A DNA stretch of 64,000 nucleotides from Kingdonia uniflora (GCA_014058105.1 JACGCM010001844.1:3596001-3660000); one strand, 5' to 3'. Counted from the stretch's first letter, positions 53,191 to 63,937 are shown. Made by a program: numbers and translations. Notes: generated from the sequence alone by a model not told the origin.

Positions 53191-53598
53191 CACCTTGGAG
53201 TTGGAGTTGGAGTTGAAGTTGGACTATTAGGTGGCATTTGTTTTTTGGGCTGACTCCACTCAGTCGTCTGAGTCTGAGTGGAGTCAGTGATTTGGCCACT
53301 TAGAAGCATTTGTTTTTCTCTCACTCAGTGGCTAAGTGGAGTCAGAGTCAATGATTTGGGTTACTCAGAGTCAGCCCCAATAAGCCAGGTTACTGCTGAG
53401 TCTGACTCTGAGTGTATATTTTTGCCCCAAATTGCCCTTGATTCATATCATTCTTCCCCAAATTACCCCAAATTTCCCCAAAAATTACGAACAAAAAATC
53501 ATTCTTCTCCAGCCACAATCAGTTCTTCTCCAATCAACCCCACACACTCGAATCCTTCTATAAACCCATTGATTTCTTCACTTTAGATCAAGCAATTG

Positions 53599-53773
53599 AA
53601 ATGGGTAATTGCGAAACCACACAAGGTGGAAACTGCTGTTGATTCTTCAAAACCTAACCCTGGTGAGATTTTGAAGAGGGATTGGTTGATGAAGCATAGA
53701 ACTAGGGTTCCTGCTGCTGTTGATGCTATGTTTGATTCGAATCATGGTCTGCACCGATCTCCATAACCTCAAG
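53599..53773 (+). pseudogene. TRAPPC11: TRAPPC11-like gene fragment captured in the Harbinger-like element
   Basis: The plus strand reads KPNPGEILKRDWLMKHRTRV followed by PAAVDAMFDSNH, and after a one-frame shift VCTDLHNLK. From memory of the family, plant TRAPPC11 (the trafficking protein particle complex subunit with a foie-gras domain) has ILKRDWLxKHRTxVPAxVAAxF in its N-terminal part, followed by a GDPxQWLQVCxDLxxLK segment. Here roughly ten codons (about 31-32 bases) between SNH and VCTDL are deleted, which breaks the frame. It is a fragment of one or two exons, not a gene. The TRAPP complex works in vesicle tethering at the Golgi. Confidence 0.7.
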
Positions 53774-53849
53774 TATGGATTCTATCTTCTTTAATTTGTT
53801 TCATTTCAGTACATGTTGATTTGCAACGAAAAATAAATGCAAAGTTTCA

Positions 53850-54137
53850 AGAATTTGGATTGAGTTGCCAATTTCTATTACCTCCTCCTCGATCACTTCC
53901 AAAGCACAACAAGCATCCATTAATGGCGCTTTAATAAGAGCTTATAGAATACTTTCATGGTTGAGCAAGTTATGGGATGGGAGCACAGAAGAGTATTCAT
54001 GCTGGCAAAGGTTCCTTCTCTGGGATTACACTTCTGGAGTACTTTATATGGGAAGAAAGAAACTTAGGAAAGATGCTCCAATTGTTAAAGTTCCATCTGC
54101 AACTTATATGTTGTTCTGTTTAGGAAAGATGTTGTAA
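53850..54137 (+). pseudogene. unidentified coding-like fragment in the Harbinger-like element
   Basis: A plus-strand stretch open for 90 codons from 53,865 (INGALIRAYRILSWLSKLWD, CWQRFLLWDYTSGVLYMGRK) that ends with a GTAAGTAC donor-like site at 54,134. The near donor and Trp/Tyr-rich composition suggest a captured exon rather than random DNA. I cannot assign it. It might be a further piece of the same host gene as the TRAPPC11-like fragment or of another gene. Confidence 0.25.
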
Positions 54138-54379
54138 GTACTCTCTATGAATCTGCTTTGTTTTGATTTCTTTTTATTTATTTATGATAGTTTGCTTTTT
54201 TGAATTTGTGTTCTTAGAAGTTAGTAGTTTGATATGAGTGCACAAGTTTAGAAATCAATCACAATTACATGTTTTATGAAATGGGGTCATCTGAAAGGAG
54301 TTCCCCATATCAAAGTTCAAATCTTTCATCTGAAAATCCCTTGTTTTTAATTTTCAACTAAGATAAAAGAGAATAAAAT

Positions 54380-54603
54380 GTATATGGAAAATCCTTTGGT
54401 TGAATCAGCAGTAGCTTTGTTGACAATCCATTAGAATTTTGCCTCCTAGCCACCAATATCTCTTGAGTAACCAATACTATTAATGCTTTTAGACCAAATG
54501 TATTTAGTATAGGGGCAGTTGAAGTATATATGGTCTCTATTCTCCTCCCTAGCTTCACAGAAAGAACAATATGAGTTCTCAAGTTTTGCATTTGTTGTAT
54601 ATT
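54380..54603 (-). pseudogene. LINE zinc-knuckle (zf-RVT) fragment
   Basis: The minus strand reads SYCSFCEAREENRDHIYFNC followed by PYTKYIWSKSINSIG. Cys-x2-Cys, His and Cys with the pattern E...H.YF.C.....IW is that of the zf-RVT domain between RT and RNase H in plant LINEs. Two stops follow. It is an isolated remnant within the Harbinger-like element and differs from the zf-RVT of the full LINE at 57.6 kb. Confidence 0.65.
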
Positions 54604-54689
54604 CTAGTTATATATTATGACTGCATTTGTTGTAACCTTGTTGTGAGAAATAAAGGAGATTCTAGCTGTTGTAAGCTTGTTCCAGATTT

Positions 54690-55425
54690 GTTTATCTGTT
54701 TATGCTTTATCCATCTGCCAAGAATGCTTGCTTTGTCCATCTGTTTATATGTAATTCTAGCTGTAGCAAAGGGGATCTATTTATCTGTTTATGCATAGAG
54801 TACTTTGGAGCCCATCTATTTATTTATTTATGCATAGAGTGCTTTACAGTCGATCGGTTTATCTGTTTTGTTAATGTCATCTTTAACCTTGCACAAGAAA
54901 TTTAGTCAACAAAATACAACTAAGGGATTTGGGTAGTGATGGTGGTGGACTCCAATCAGCTTTCTCACAAGATAGTGCAGTAGTACTACCTTCCACTTTA
55001 ACTAGCTCTGCATCTGTCTGCTCTTGGTCTGCAATGGTCTAAGGGTTATTTTATAACTTTTAGATTACGAGTAAAAAAAGATATGGTAGATGAACTGGTA
55101 TAAGAAGATCTGCAACTTTTAGATCACAAGTCCTTGAAATACCACATAAACTAAGGGTTCTTTTGTGGAAGATGATCCAAATATGTACCTGGTCCTCTGT
55201 TAGTGCTCTTCACTGTTCTATACATCTGCAATTACAAGAAGAAGAAGAAAATATGGAAAATTAGAAAGAAAAAAAAAACACTCTCTTAGACAATGCAAAT
55301 TAAGATTAGTCTTTGGATACCCTTTTAAGCATAGAGTACTTTAGTTAATATAGGGCAATATGGCTTATCTGTTTATACATAGAGTATAGGGTTTATTTAT
55401 TTTTATGCATAGAGTGCTTTAGTTA
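54690..55425. repeat. dispersed TATCTGTTTATGCATAGAGTRC repeats
   Basis: At least five copies of a unit with TTTATGCATAGAGTACTTT or close variants at about 54,790, 54,829, 55,327, 55,374 and 55,402, mostly preceded by ATCTGTTTAT. Spacing is irregular. They lie within the Harbinger-like element, and I know no function. Confidence 0.7.
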
Positions 55426-55529
55426 ATATTTTACCTGTTTGTCTCTGAATATGCCATTATATGCTATTCTGTTTATCTGTACAATGGTACCAAATTTGTT
55501 GACCATGTTGTTATGTTTATCTGTTGTAG

Positions 55530-55714
55530 TCAAGAGGATAAAGCCAGAGGTGCACAAGATAGAGGATATGGTCAATTCATATGAGATAGATGATGCACTA
55601 TTTTTCAAGTGTTTGAAGTTGTTGGGAAGAAAAGATGAGCACAATTACAGGGTGATCTTTTTTGGGATTGAGACAGAGCATCGTCTTGGTTTCCTTGAAG
55701 CCTTCTTAAGTTAA
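55530..55714 (+). pseudogene. C-terminus of a Myb/SANT-like Harbinger ORF1 protein
   Basis: After a CTGTTGTAG acceptor-like site the frame reads VKRIKPEVHKIEDMVNSYEI, then DDALFFKCLKLLGRKDEHNY, FFGIETEHRLGFLEAFLS and a stop. Myb/SANT-like proteins of plant PIF/Harbinger elements end in a similar way: an acidic helix, a segment CL..L..m......, and a last segment with (R/W)..FL. The N-terminal Myb-like domain is missing. The similarity is moderate. Such proteins bind element ends and import the transposase into the nucleus. Confidence 0.4.
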
Positions 55715-55817
55715 TTGGAACTTATTTGTTTGCGTATTTGTAATAACTCTTAAGATTTTGATATTTGCCTTATTTGTATTAACTTCAAACCAATGTTAAA
55801 ATTATTTGATTTTAGGT

Positions 55818-56018
55818 ATTTATGTATTTGTGTTTGCTATATATATATATGCAGGTTCTTTCCTATGTGTTTGTTATGTATATGTGGTGTTGATGTTGCG
55901 GTCACAAAAGGGTTTCTATGTATTTATGTTTGCTATATATACAAGTTCTTTCTTATGTATTTGTTATGTATATGTGGTGTTGATGTTGTGCTGACAAAGG
56001 GGTGGTGGTGGTGGTGGT
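55818..56018. repeat. tandem duplication of about 90 bp plus (GGT)n
   Basis: TTTGCTATATATA..CA(G)GTTCTTTC.TATGT and GTTATGTATATGTGGTGTTG occur twice (about 55,830-55,905 and 55,928-55,990). The second copy runs into a GGTGGTGGTGGTGGTGG run at 55,999-56,017. Confidence 0.85.
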
Positions 56019-56249
56019 TCCTTATAATCTGATAAGGGTATTTTGGTCTTTTATCTATTTTAACACTCATTCAGACTCAGACAAAAAACAAACACTTCAA
56101 GGCATCCACTCAGCTAGTGAACGTTTCTAAGTGGACTAAGACTTCGACACTCACTCAGACTCAGAAGCAAAAAAACAAATGGCCCCTTAGTTAATGGGGC
56201 CCAATATATATTATTAGAGAGCAAAACCTCTCATTCATATACATTATAA

Positions 56250-56741
56250 ACATTCTGCAACACGCTAAGCAGCTTCGCATGACCCACCTTTCTCCCTCTA
56301 ACCCGTCCCAAACCATTAGACAAATCCAACCTCAAAAACCAGGTTTGGGAGGGATGACACATCGTCAATGTGGATGCCTCTTGGATCGCCTGGGATAAGC
56401 CTGGGGGGTCGGGTTTTACTATTAAGAATTATCTAAGCGCTCTAATTTGTGCAGGTTTTATCCCGTCCAGCGTCGCAGACCTAGAGGAGGCTGAGACGAT
56501 CGTCGCGATTAGAGGGTTGGAGGTTGCCAGGGGTCTAGGCCTACATAGGATCCTCCTTTTGTCAGATTATCAGAGGCTCGTCCGCGCTTGTCGAGAGAAA
56601 CCGAAGGATCTGTCCTGGGGAGCGCTTACTCTTGCCCCGGATCTGAGAGCCATCGCAGCTTATTTTTTAGACTTTTCTTTTGATTATGTTGACCGCAGAT
56701 GTAATTATACTGCTCATTTTCTGGCAGCTAGGGGAGTTTCT
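56250..56741 (+). mobile_element. LINE fragment (I): RNase H, plus orientation, interrupted by LINE J
   Basis: The plus strand encodes HIVNVDASWIAWDKPGGSGF, TIKNYLSALICAGFIPSSV, LEEAETIVAIRGLEVARG, LHRILLLSDYQRLVRACREK, LSWGALTLAPDLRAIAAYF and RRCNYTAHFLAARGVSS. It is the RNase H end of the same LINE group as H and J but a different copy. Catalytic Asp, Glu and Asp are present. At 56,742 it is interrupted by the poly(A) tail of LINE J, so its own 3' end lies beyond J. It stands in inverted orientation to fragment H, with the Harbinger-like element between. Confidence 0.8.
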
Positions 56742-56753
56742 TCTTTTTTTTTT
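56742..56753 (-). other. poly(A) tail of LINE J
   Basis: The run CTTTTTTTTTTC on the plus strand is the poly(A) tail of LINE J and marks its 3' junction with the older LINE fragment I. Confidence 0.7.
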
Positions 56754-56770
56754 CAAGAAAGAGGAATACA

Positions 56771-57720
56771 TTACTGAATAATAGAGCTTACAAAAGATAG
56801 TGCCTCCAATGGCACAAAGGAAGAAAAATCCGGAGAAAGGGTTCCCCTGGAAGCAAGAACATGAGCTTCAAAATTAAGAGTTCTACTAAAATGGTTAAAA
56901 CTAAAATCCACAAAAGAAGAAGCGAGGCCCATCATGTCAGGTGTAAGTGTGAGGGCTCCCCAAGATAGATCTTCAGAGCCCGTCTCGTAAGCGGTCACCA
57001 GACGCCGACAGTCAGAGAGAAGCAGGATTCTCTCCAGGCCTAAGCTGAGCGCCGCCCTTATACCATGAATCGCGGAGATCGCCTCCACTTCTTCAGCATC
57101 TGCTGCCCTGGAGGAACTGTGACCTGCAGCAATAATAGCTAAAGTGTTAGTTTTTATCACAAAACCCGCTCCCCCCCTGGAGTCTGAATGAGACCAAGCA
57201 CCGTCAACCAGAACAAGATGCCAGCCATCTCCAACACTCGGCAAGGAGTGAGTAAGATGATTGTAAGCAGTATGGACCCGAGGGGGAGGGGTAAGAATAT
57301 AAGACTTGGCTTGGATAACTGCAGAAGAAGGATTAGTAATAGCATTATTAAAAATGAAATCATTTCTACTATCCCAGATGACAAAGAATAAAGCACTGAG
57401 AAGTTCCCAAGAGAGAGCAAAATTGGCCGAAGTCATGGCCAAAAGATTCTTAATGATAAGGTAAAGCGAGTCAGTAGTCGTCCAATGAGAAAAATCAAAA
57501 AAGGGGTTGAGAGCATACCAGATAGGTCTAATCTTTATGCAGAGGAACAGAGCGTGAGATGTGGTTTCAAGTGCATCTCCACATCGGGGGCACACTGCGT
57601 CTCTGGACGTGTCTCCAAACTGAAGCTTGAACCTGGTTGGGATGCTCTCCTGCAGAGCTTTCCACATAAAGAATTGAATACGAAAAGGAACTTTTAGAGA
57701 CCAAACATTTTTCCACCAAT
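56771..57720 (-). pseudogene. ORF2 zf-RVT and RNase H domains of LINE J
   Basis: VWSLKVPFRIQFFMWKALQE and IPTRFKLQFGD lead to the knuckle CPRCGDALETTSHALFLC. After a linker, DGWHLVLVDGAWSHSDSRGG starts the RNase H: catalytic Asp in LVDGAW, Glu in AEEVEAISAIHGI, Asp in LLLSDCRRLV, and the terminal NFEAHVLASRGTLS. The frame is open for 298 codons from 57,667 to the stop at 56,771 and looks intact. It ends about 20 bases before the poly(A) tail. Confidence 0.9.
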
Positions 57721-57782
57721 TTGGGTTGGGGATGGGATCTAACGTGTTGGGCTGAAGGTTGAGAGGTCGCTTGGTAAGCTGA

Positions 57783-58250
57783 TCAAGCCGTCAGGATGCC
57801 ATTGATTTCCAGTTTCCATCGAAGAGTATCCTTGGAGGGATAGATACTAAGAGGAATAAGGAGGATGGCTTCGGCAATGTCTTGCTGGAATGTCATCCGG
57901 ATAAGAGGTTCCTTCCAACGGCGTTGAGCGGGGCAGATAAGGTCACCGACAATCATAACGAGGCGATGTCGAGGGGGAGGGCCGCAGGGGCGCCCGAACG
58001 GAAGGGAAGGGATCCATGGTTCCTGCCAGCAGTCAATATTGTGGCCCTCGCCAATGTGCCAGATGAGGTTGCTCCAAACACGGTTGTGGGCAGCGAGGAT
58101 GCCTTTCCAAATCCAAGAGTCAGAGGGCTTAGGCAGGACGGTCATAATGGATTCTGAGGGAGAATAACGCTGGGTGAGATTGTACACCTAGATCTTGTCT
58201 GGTTCTTTGATGACTCTCCAAAAAAGCTTGGCTAAAAGGGCGTAATTATG
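57783..58250 (-). pseudogene. ORF2 connection region of LINE J
   Basis: After CGSLGIRSALSHNYALLAKL and FWRVIKEPD the frame at 58,187-57,783 is open: WIWKGILAAHNRVWSNLIWH, IGEGHNIDCWQEPWIPSLPF and DTLRWKLEINGILTA. The motif (W.W+.I...+......W.IG.G..I..W...W+P) is the usual linker between RT and the zinc knuckle in plant LINEs. A stop at 57,783 separates it from the next domain. Confidence 0.8.
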
Positions 58251-59760
58251 GGAGAGGGCAGAACGGATGCCCAGGCTACCACATTTGATGGGACGACATA
58301 TGCGCTTCCAGTTGACAAGGGAAGCTTTCCGGTTACCATTGACATTAGTGCCCTACAGAAAGCGAGAGTTAATAGAGTCAAGTTCTTTGCAGAAACTTTT
58401 AGGGAAGGGAAAAACCGACATGTGATACGAAGGAATTGCTGAATTAACAGCTTTGATGAGAGTGATCCGACCAGCCTGAGAAAGATTCTTAGCTTTCCAG
58501 CCCTCAATCCTGTCGGAGACTCTGGTGATGATATCCTGAAAGTTAAGGCACTTCTTGCAATCAAACTCGAGGGGAGCACCAAGGTATTTGTCTCCGCCTT
58601 GATCTTGTTTAATGTGGAGAATATTCTAGATGAGTTTAGCATGGTGATGGTGGCAGTTTTTACTGAACAGAATGCAAGACTTGTCAAAATTGATCTATTG
58701 GCTTTGAAGATGGCCAGAATATCAGCAAAGGTGCCAGACTCAGAGAGGGAGGCTTTACAAAAGATAAAGCAATCATCAACGAATAAAAGGTGAGAAATTG
58801 GAGTGCTGCCCCTTGCCGTCTTGATGCCGTGAAAAGTTTAATCTCTCTCAGCTTTAAGGATAATGCGAGAAAGAACCTCAGAGCATATAAAGAAAAGGAA
58901 AGGGGAGATAGGGTCCCCCTGCCGAAGGCCGCGCTCCAGATTGAAAATGCCAAAAGGGAAACCATTAAGATTAAAAGAGAACGTGGTAGTGGAGATGCAC
59001 TGGTGGATCCAGGAGTACCACTTGTCGCAGAATCCCATAGCTTGCAAGGCGTCGATAAGGAAGTTCCATTCAATGCGGTCGAACGTTTTGCTCGAGTCAA
59101 GCTTAACCGCCATGGTGCCTTTGGCCCCTTTCTTCTTTTTAAGAGATCTGAGGATTTCCTGGGCCATAACGATGTTGTCAAAAATTTGTCGCCCCGGGAC
59201 AAACGCGTTCTGAGACGGAGAGATGATTTTGTCGAGAAGGGGTTTGAGCCGAGCGGTCAGGATTTTGGAAATAATTTTGAATTTAACATTACAAAAACTA
59301 ATGGGTCGATAATGGTCAGGCGTGGACGGGGAGTGCGTCTTAGGGATGGGGGTAATGTTAGTGTGATTAAATTCCGGAAGGAGAACACCAGTTTGGAATA
59401 AGGAAAGAATATCATGGTACAAATCGTCTTTAATGATATCCCATGATTTTTGGTAAAAAATGGGAGTGAAGCCATCCGGACCTGGGGTTTTGTTGGGGTT
59501 CATGGAAAAGAGGGCCTCATGGATGTCGGCCATGGTGGGGTCGCGGGTGAGGGAGGCATTGTCCTCAGTGGTGATCAGCTTTTCCATAATGTTCAGGGAG
59601 GCTACCGTGAGTGGGGGTTTGGAGGAGGTAAACAACTTCTGGTAAAAGCCCAGGAAAGTATTGCCAATACTAGGTCGGTCAAGATCCCAAGAGCCATCAG
59701 GGTTGCGCACTCTACGAATAACGTTCTTCCTCCTACGACAGATAGTGGGCAGGTGGAAGA
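58250..59760 (-). pseudogene. ORF2 reverse transcriptase domain of LINE J
   Basis: EGDRNTRFFHLPTICRRRKN precedes the domain; the Trp before FREGDRN is a TAG. The core has NPNKTPGPDGFTPIFYQKSW, DHYRPISFCNVKFKIISKIL, PSQNAFVPGRQIFDNIVMAQ, VKLDSSKTFDRIEWNFLIDA (catalytic Asp), ERGLRQGDPISPFLFFICSE and HLLFVDDCFIFCKASLSES (FVDD, catalytic Asp pair). An in-frame TAA at ERD interrupts shortly before FVDD, and a frame change follows near 58,690. NLSQAGRITLIKAVNSAIPS and YHMSVFPFPKSF mark the thumb region. Confidence 0.9.
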
Positions 59761-59969
59761 AACGAGTATTGCGGTCGCCTTCCCTAAACTAAGTTTTCCT
59801 AGATTTGTCCCGCCAGAGGGTTTCTTCTTGCTGCTGAGTGAGATTGAGCTCGGCTTGGACCTGCCGCTCAAGAAGGGAATTGTCGTCCAGGGGGGGCGCT
59901 TTTTAGAGTTGGTCGATTCTTCCTCAAAGACGCTGAATAATACCAGGCTTAAGGTTGAAAGTAGCACGA

Positions 59970-60861
59970 TTCCAAGTACTCAGCTTCCTTTTGGTATGCC
60001 GAAGCTTTTTGCAGAGGCGTGCGGGGTGAGAGTCCGTTTGATGGAGTTCCCAAGCATCCTTGACAATAGAGGCGTACTCTTCATGAGTGGTCCACATAGA
60101 CAGAAAGTTGAATTGTTTGGGGAGGTGGGTGAGAGAAGGGTTGGCATTGAGGAGGATGGGGCCATGGTCATATCCAATGATGGGCAGGTTCAGAACAGCA
60201 GCATCAGGGAAGGTGGTACTCCAAGAGTCAGAAGTCAGGGCCCGGTCTAGCCGGAGCTTGATAAGATCCGCTCCAATACGCTTGTTTGACCAGGTGAAGG
60301 GGATACCCGTGAAACCTAAGTCAAGCAGCGAAGAGTTGAAAATGAAATTTGTTAGGGGGTTGGAGGCAAGGCGGTCAAAAGGAATACACCCATACTTTTC
60401 CTCTCTAGAGGTGATACCATTGAGGTCTCCTATAATGAGCCAAGGAATAGTGATGGAGTTGGCAAGGGTAGAAATGGATTCCCAGTAGGGGCCCCGTTGC
60501 GTATGGTCTGGGGGGCATAAGTAAAAGAACCCATCCAGTGAGAAGGTTTGGAGTTGTGAGTAGGGTCCCCCGGATGGGAGGTAATGAGGACATCAATGCT
60601 TCTCTGGGAGGAGGCCAGAATAGTGAGGTCAAGGCCACTGTGCTAAGCCAGCCAGAGGCCGCCTCCGTGACCGACGCTAGCGGGCACACAGTGGGAATGA
60701 GGAAATCCAAGCTTGGCGAAGCTGCGGGAGAAAGTCACGTCCGGGTTCTTTGCCTCGGACATGAATACAATGTCAGGGTTATAAGTATTTTGGATATTAA
60801 GGAGCTCACGCAGGGTGGAGGGTTTGCCACTCCCTCTGCAGTTCCAAGAGAGAATGATCAT
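59970..60861 (-). pseudogene. ORF2 endonuclease domain of LINE J
   Basis: Starts MIILSWNCRGSGKPSTLREL (catalytic Asn), then DIVFMSEAKNPD (catalytic Glu), FPHSHCVPASVGHGGGLWLA followed by a stop where Trp is usual, and after a frame change PWLIIGDLNGITSREEKYG (GDxN motif), GFTGIPFTWSNKRIGADLIK, RLDRALTSDSWSTTFPDAA and IIGYDHGPILLN (the SDHxP motif, with Tyr for Ser). These are the blocks of the APE-like endonuclease that nicks the target DNA. The motif residues are largely kept. Confidence 0.85.
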
Positions 60862-61581
60862 AGTTCACCGAGGGCCAGTGTCAGGCCCACTTCCGAAAGA
60901 GAGGTTGGAGTGATCGTCTTCTCAAGGGGACAGACGGAAGGATGCCTAGGTGCGGTGGCGTGGTTGGTAGTATTCAGGTTGGTATGATGTTGGGGTGTCC
61001 CCACCTTCCAGATGAGCCCAGGCGAGTCAAGGTACTTTCTGGCCCGGTAAATAAAGAGTCTACGATGTAAGAGGTTCTTGGCCGAGCCTTCACAAGTTTG
61101 ACTAAGCAAGCCCTGGTAAGAGCAAGAGGATGGTGGTGACATAAAATGGCTCAGAGAGCGGTCATTGCGGTTGAAGTGTGGCCGAGACTGGTTTTTCCCG
61201 TGAAGGGCTCTAGAAGAATGGAACCAGAGAGCTCGTATCTTAGCATGTAAAGCTCTATGGGTCAGGAAGTCTGTGGCTCTTAAGAATAGAGTCGTACTTG
61301 GGCAACTTGTTTATCGCATGAGCAACAAAGGAGCGGGGTAAGAGGCGGGGACATGGGGGAAAGCTCCGAGACCTCGGCCCGAGGGAGAGGCTGCCGGAAG
61401 TCGTACTGCGAGAACGGGGGGAAGAAAGGGAAGAAAAACCACTCATATGTCGTGGTTGAGATTCTTGGTGCATGTGAGTAAGAAGTGAACACGTTGAGTC
61501 TCTAGTAACTCCTCTATTTTGGTCATAACCCAGACGACTCATATTCAGACTAAAACATTCCTTAGTGTCCATGTCAAGTGC

Positions 61582-63937
61582 TCATGTGATCCGTTGATTA
61601 ACCTTAGGAAAAGTCCACCTTCTATCATACTTGCATGTGGCCATAGTGACGTTAGTGAGGTCAATAGCTTGCTTCGGCCAAGAATGGCAGTACCTTTTAT
61701 GTCTTTGAGTTCTATGAGTAATTTTATTACGCCATTTTTCAAAGTATGAAAGTCTAAAAGGAAAGCATGAAAAGGAGAACATACAAATATCGAAGGGTAA
61801 AGCAGTAGTGATGGAACAAGGTAGAGTGTGTGCATGAGGTGAATAAAAGCGTACCTTAGCGGGTCTTTGATCCTTCTCGTTCCCCTCTTCCTTTTCTAAA
61901 CATGAGCAAGTGCATTTGTGTGATCCGATCATATGATGATTTGGTGATAAAAGGAGTTTTTCACTTTCTGATTCTGCTTCAAAGAGATCACCCCTTTCAG
62001 GAGTGTGCCATCCTTCGTTGTCCGTTGTGGAGTATCTTAGCTCCATGGGTTCAGTGTCCCCCTCCGACGATGTAATCGCTAACACCTTGGACGGGCTGCA
62101 TAGTGGTGCGGGACTGACCGGGGTCCCTCCTGCTGTTGCACTATGTCCCGGTGACAGATCAAAGAGAGTCGGTCCAGTTTGCATGGGTTTAAATACCATG
62201 TTCCGATTGCATCTTAGCGGGCTATGCGTGAGGTCTATCAGAATAATGCACGGAGCCGTCCGGCTAAGTTTGGGGTTGAGGCTGAGGTCATCATCAAAAA
62301 TCAGCTTTTTTGGCGTCCATAAGTAGTTTTGGGCTTTCCCATATGGGGCTTGGATTGGGCCCGTCAAACTATGCTTAAAGTGAAAAGGAGAAGAGGCTTG
62401 TAGGTCTTTAGAAGTTGTTGGGCTGGGCCCGGTGGGACTAGGCATCTTCTCGAGTACGCTAACCAACGGTTCGTAGACGCTCTTCTCTTTCAACCCGCCC
62501 ATCTGAGCAGACTTGGAGGGGCCCGCTGCTATCTCCTCAAGAGGTTCTTTACTATCAAAAACTGCTGCATGGGTGAGTCCCTGAGTAGACAGGGGCAATA
62601 AATGCCACAATCAGCCCCTGTTGTTGTCCCATCCAAACTACCGTTTGAGTGTAGAAGCTTTTCTAGGAAAGATTTTTGAAAACCAAATCTGTACCTCTGA
62701 ATTGCCTCTGTGGCGCACCAGTTGGGTAAGCATACCTCCCTAGGGTTATGTGGCTTGTTAACGTTGTAGTGTTGGGAGGCAAAGAAATCACTGTTCAGGT
62801 AGTTCATTTTTTCCGTCCCGGTAACCGCTGATGGTCGATGAAGAATGCCCGATTGGGTGGGAAATTGCTTAGTATTTACCGTTCTAGATGCCCACTGATT
62901 AAGCCGCTCCATTGCGAGGTGAATTATCCGTCCAGCACCCCCTTCTCGCTGGGTGTTTTGTGGGCTTTCTTTATCATGTTGGGCTGCCGGGGTGGATTGT
63001 TTGTGGCCGTAGGTCTTCTGCCAGTCCTAATTTCCGATGGAGTTGTGGTGGGGTGGGTTCCTTGGTGGGTCTGAATGCCGTATGGAAACACGAAGTTTGC
63101 GTCAGTTCTGGTCCGGTGCCTCTCTTGAGAAATATTCCGGTATTTCAAGCAAGTTTCAAGAGTGTGAGAGATGTATACCGGACAGAAACCCTCCAACCGT
63201 TCGTATTTGATGGTGATCAAGGATTCACCATAGCTCTCAGGTCGTTGGATAGGTATGTTGAGAATGAGTGGCTTTTTGGTATAAAGGTTAACGAGTAGCC
63301 GGACGAAGCTAGCTTTTATTGTCTCAACCGCTCCCGGCCTATAGTCTGCTCTTATAAATTCTTCAATCTTGTTTCCTATAGCTTGGAAGGCGGAAGTGTC
63401 AAAAAGGCAACAGGGCAATCCGTACACTTGAACCCAGCATAAAAACCTAGGAAATGTAATCTCGGACTGGTGTAACAGAGGATCAAAAGGTTGTTGTAAT
63501 ATTGAGTAGCCAAACACATTAACCGGTGGTGTACCTAAAATATTTTGGAAATCCTCTTGGTTGAGAAAGTTCGCTGTGAGTACTTTCGATGTCTGTTCGT
63601 AGGTAATATGAGGAATCCTTGGTATCATTTTTATCCATTCCTTCTTTATTCCTTCCAAGATAGTATGTTCTTTTAGGGTTGGCGAGATGGATCGGAAGGC
63701 CACCACGAATTGCCACTTCTTCTGTAAGTTTTCCCATTTGGTATTGTCAAACCTGAGACTCGGCACCGGATCATGTGTGGAGCATCTGCTCAACAGCGCT
63801 CTGAGGTCATTTTCTTTCAGTGATGGATGGGCATTGGTCCTGCTGCAATGGTGAGTATGCGGCTCTATGTGTCTCGGAGAGACTCGGAGGGTACTTGAGC
63901 CTGGCAGGTGGGGTTGCTTTCCTTGTTGCAAAGACAT
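61582..63937 (-). pseudogene. ORF1 of LINE J: DUF4283-type protein with zinc knuckle
   Basis: From 63,937 the frame is open for 337 codons. KWQFVVAFRSISPTLKEHTI, RFLCWVQVYGLPCCLFDTSA with FQAIGNKIEEFIRADYRPG and VRLLVNLYTKKPLILNIPIQ form the DUF4283 nucleic-acid-binding domain of plant LINE ORF1. KYERLEGFCPVYISHTLETC is the following zinc knuckle, in which a middle Cys is Tyr. A stop at 62,924 and frame changes separate this from the Pro/Ser/Thr-rich C-terminal half (62,610-61,582; GDTEPMELRY, DNEGWHTPERGDLFE). The protein binds element RNA and, in related LINEs, is needed for retrotransposition. Confidence 0.8.

Larger units (their letters stand above)
53230..56186 (+). mobile_element. PIF/Harbinger-like non-autonomous element carrying host gene fragments
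   Basis: The left end GGTGGCATTTGTTTTTT and the reverse complement of the right end GGGGCCATTTGTTTTTTT agree at 15 of the first 17 positions. Both are flanked by TTA (53,227-53,229 and 56,187-56,189), the TWA target duplication of PIF/Harbinger elements. Subterminal DNA at both ends is rich in (A)CTCAGACTCAGA / TCTGAGTCTGAGTG words. Inside are a TRAPPC11-like exon fragment, a LINE zinc-knuckle fragment (minus), dispersed TATGCATAGAGTAC repeats and the end of a Myb/SANT-like protein as found in Harbinger ORF1. No DDE transposase is present, so it would need one in trans. Confidence 0.7.

Noticed and set aside
55530..55714. Intact Harbinger DDE transposase
   Set aside because: Only a short Myb/SANT-like C-terminal segment is seen; no DDE motifs were found between the inverted repeats.
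58790..59401. 203-codon plus-strand open frame
   Set aside because: Shadow of the RT domain of LINE J on the opposite strand.
59450..60250. 266-codon plus-strand open frame
   Set aside because: It is antisense to the endonuclease/RT region of LINE J, whose minus-strand frames carry conserved motifs. It has no recognisable domain.
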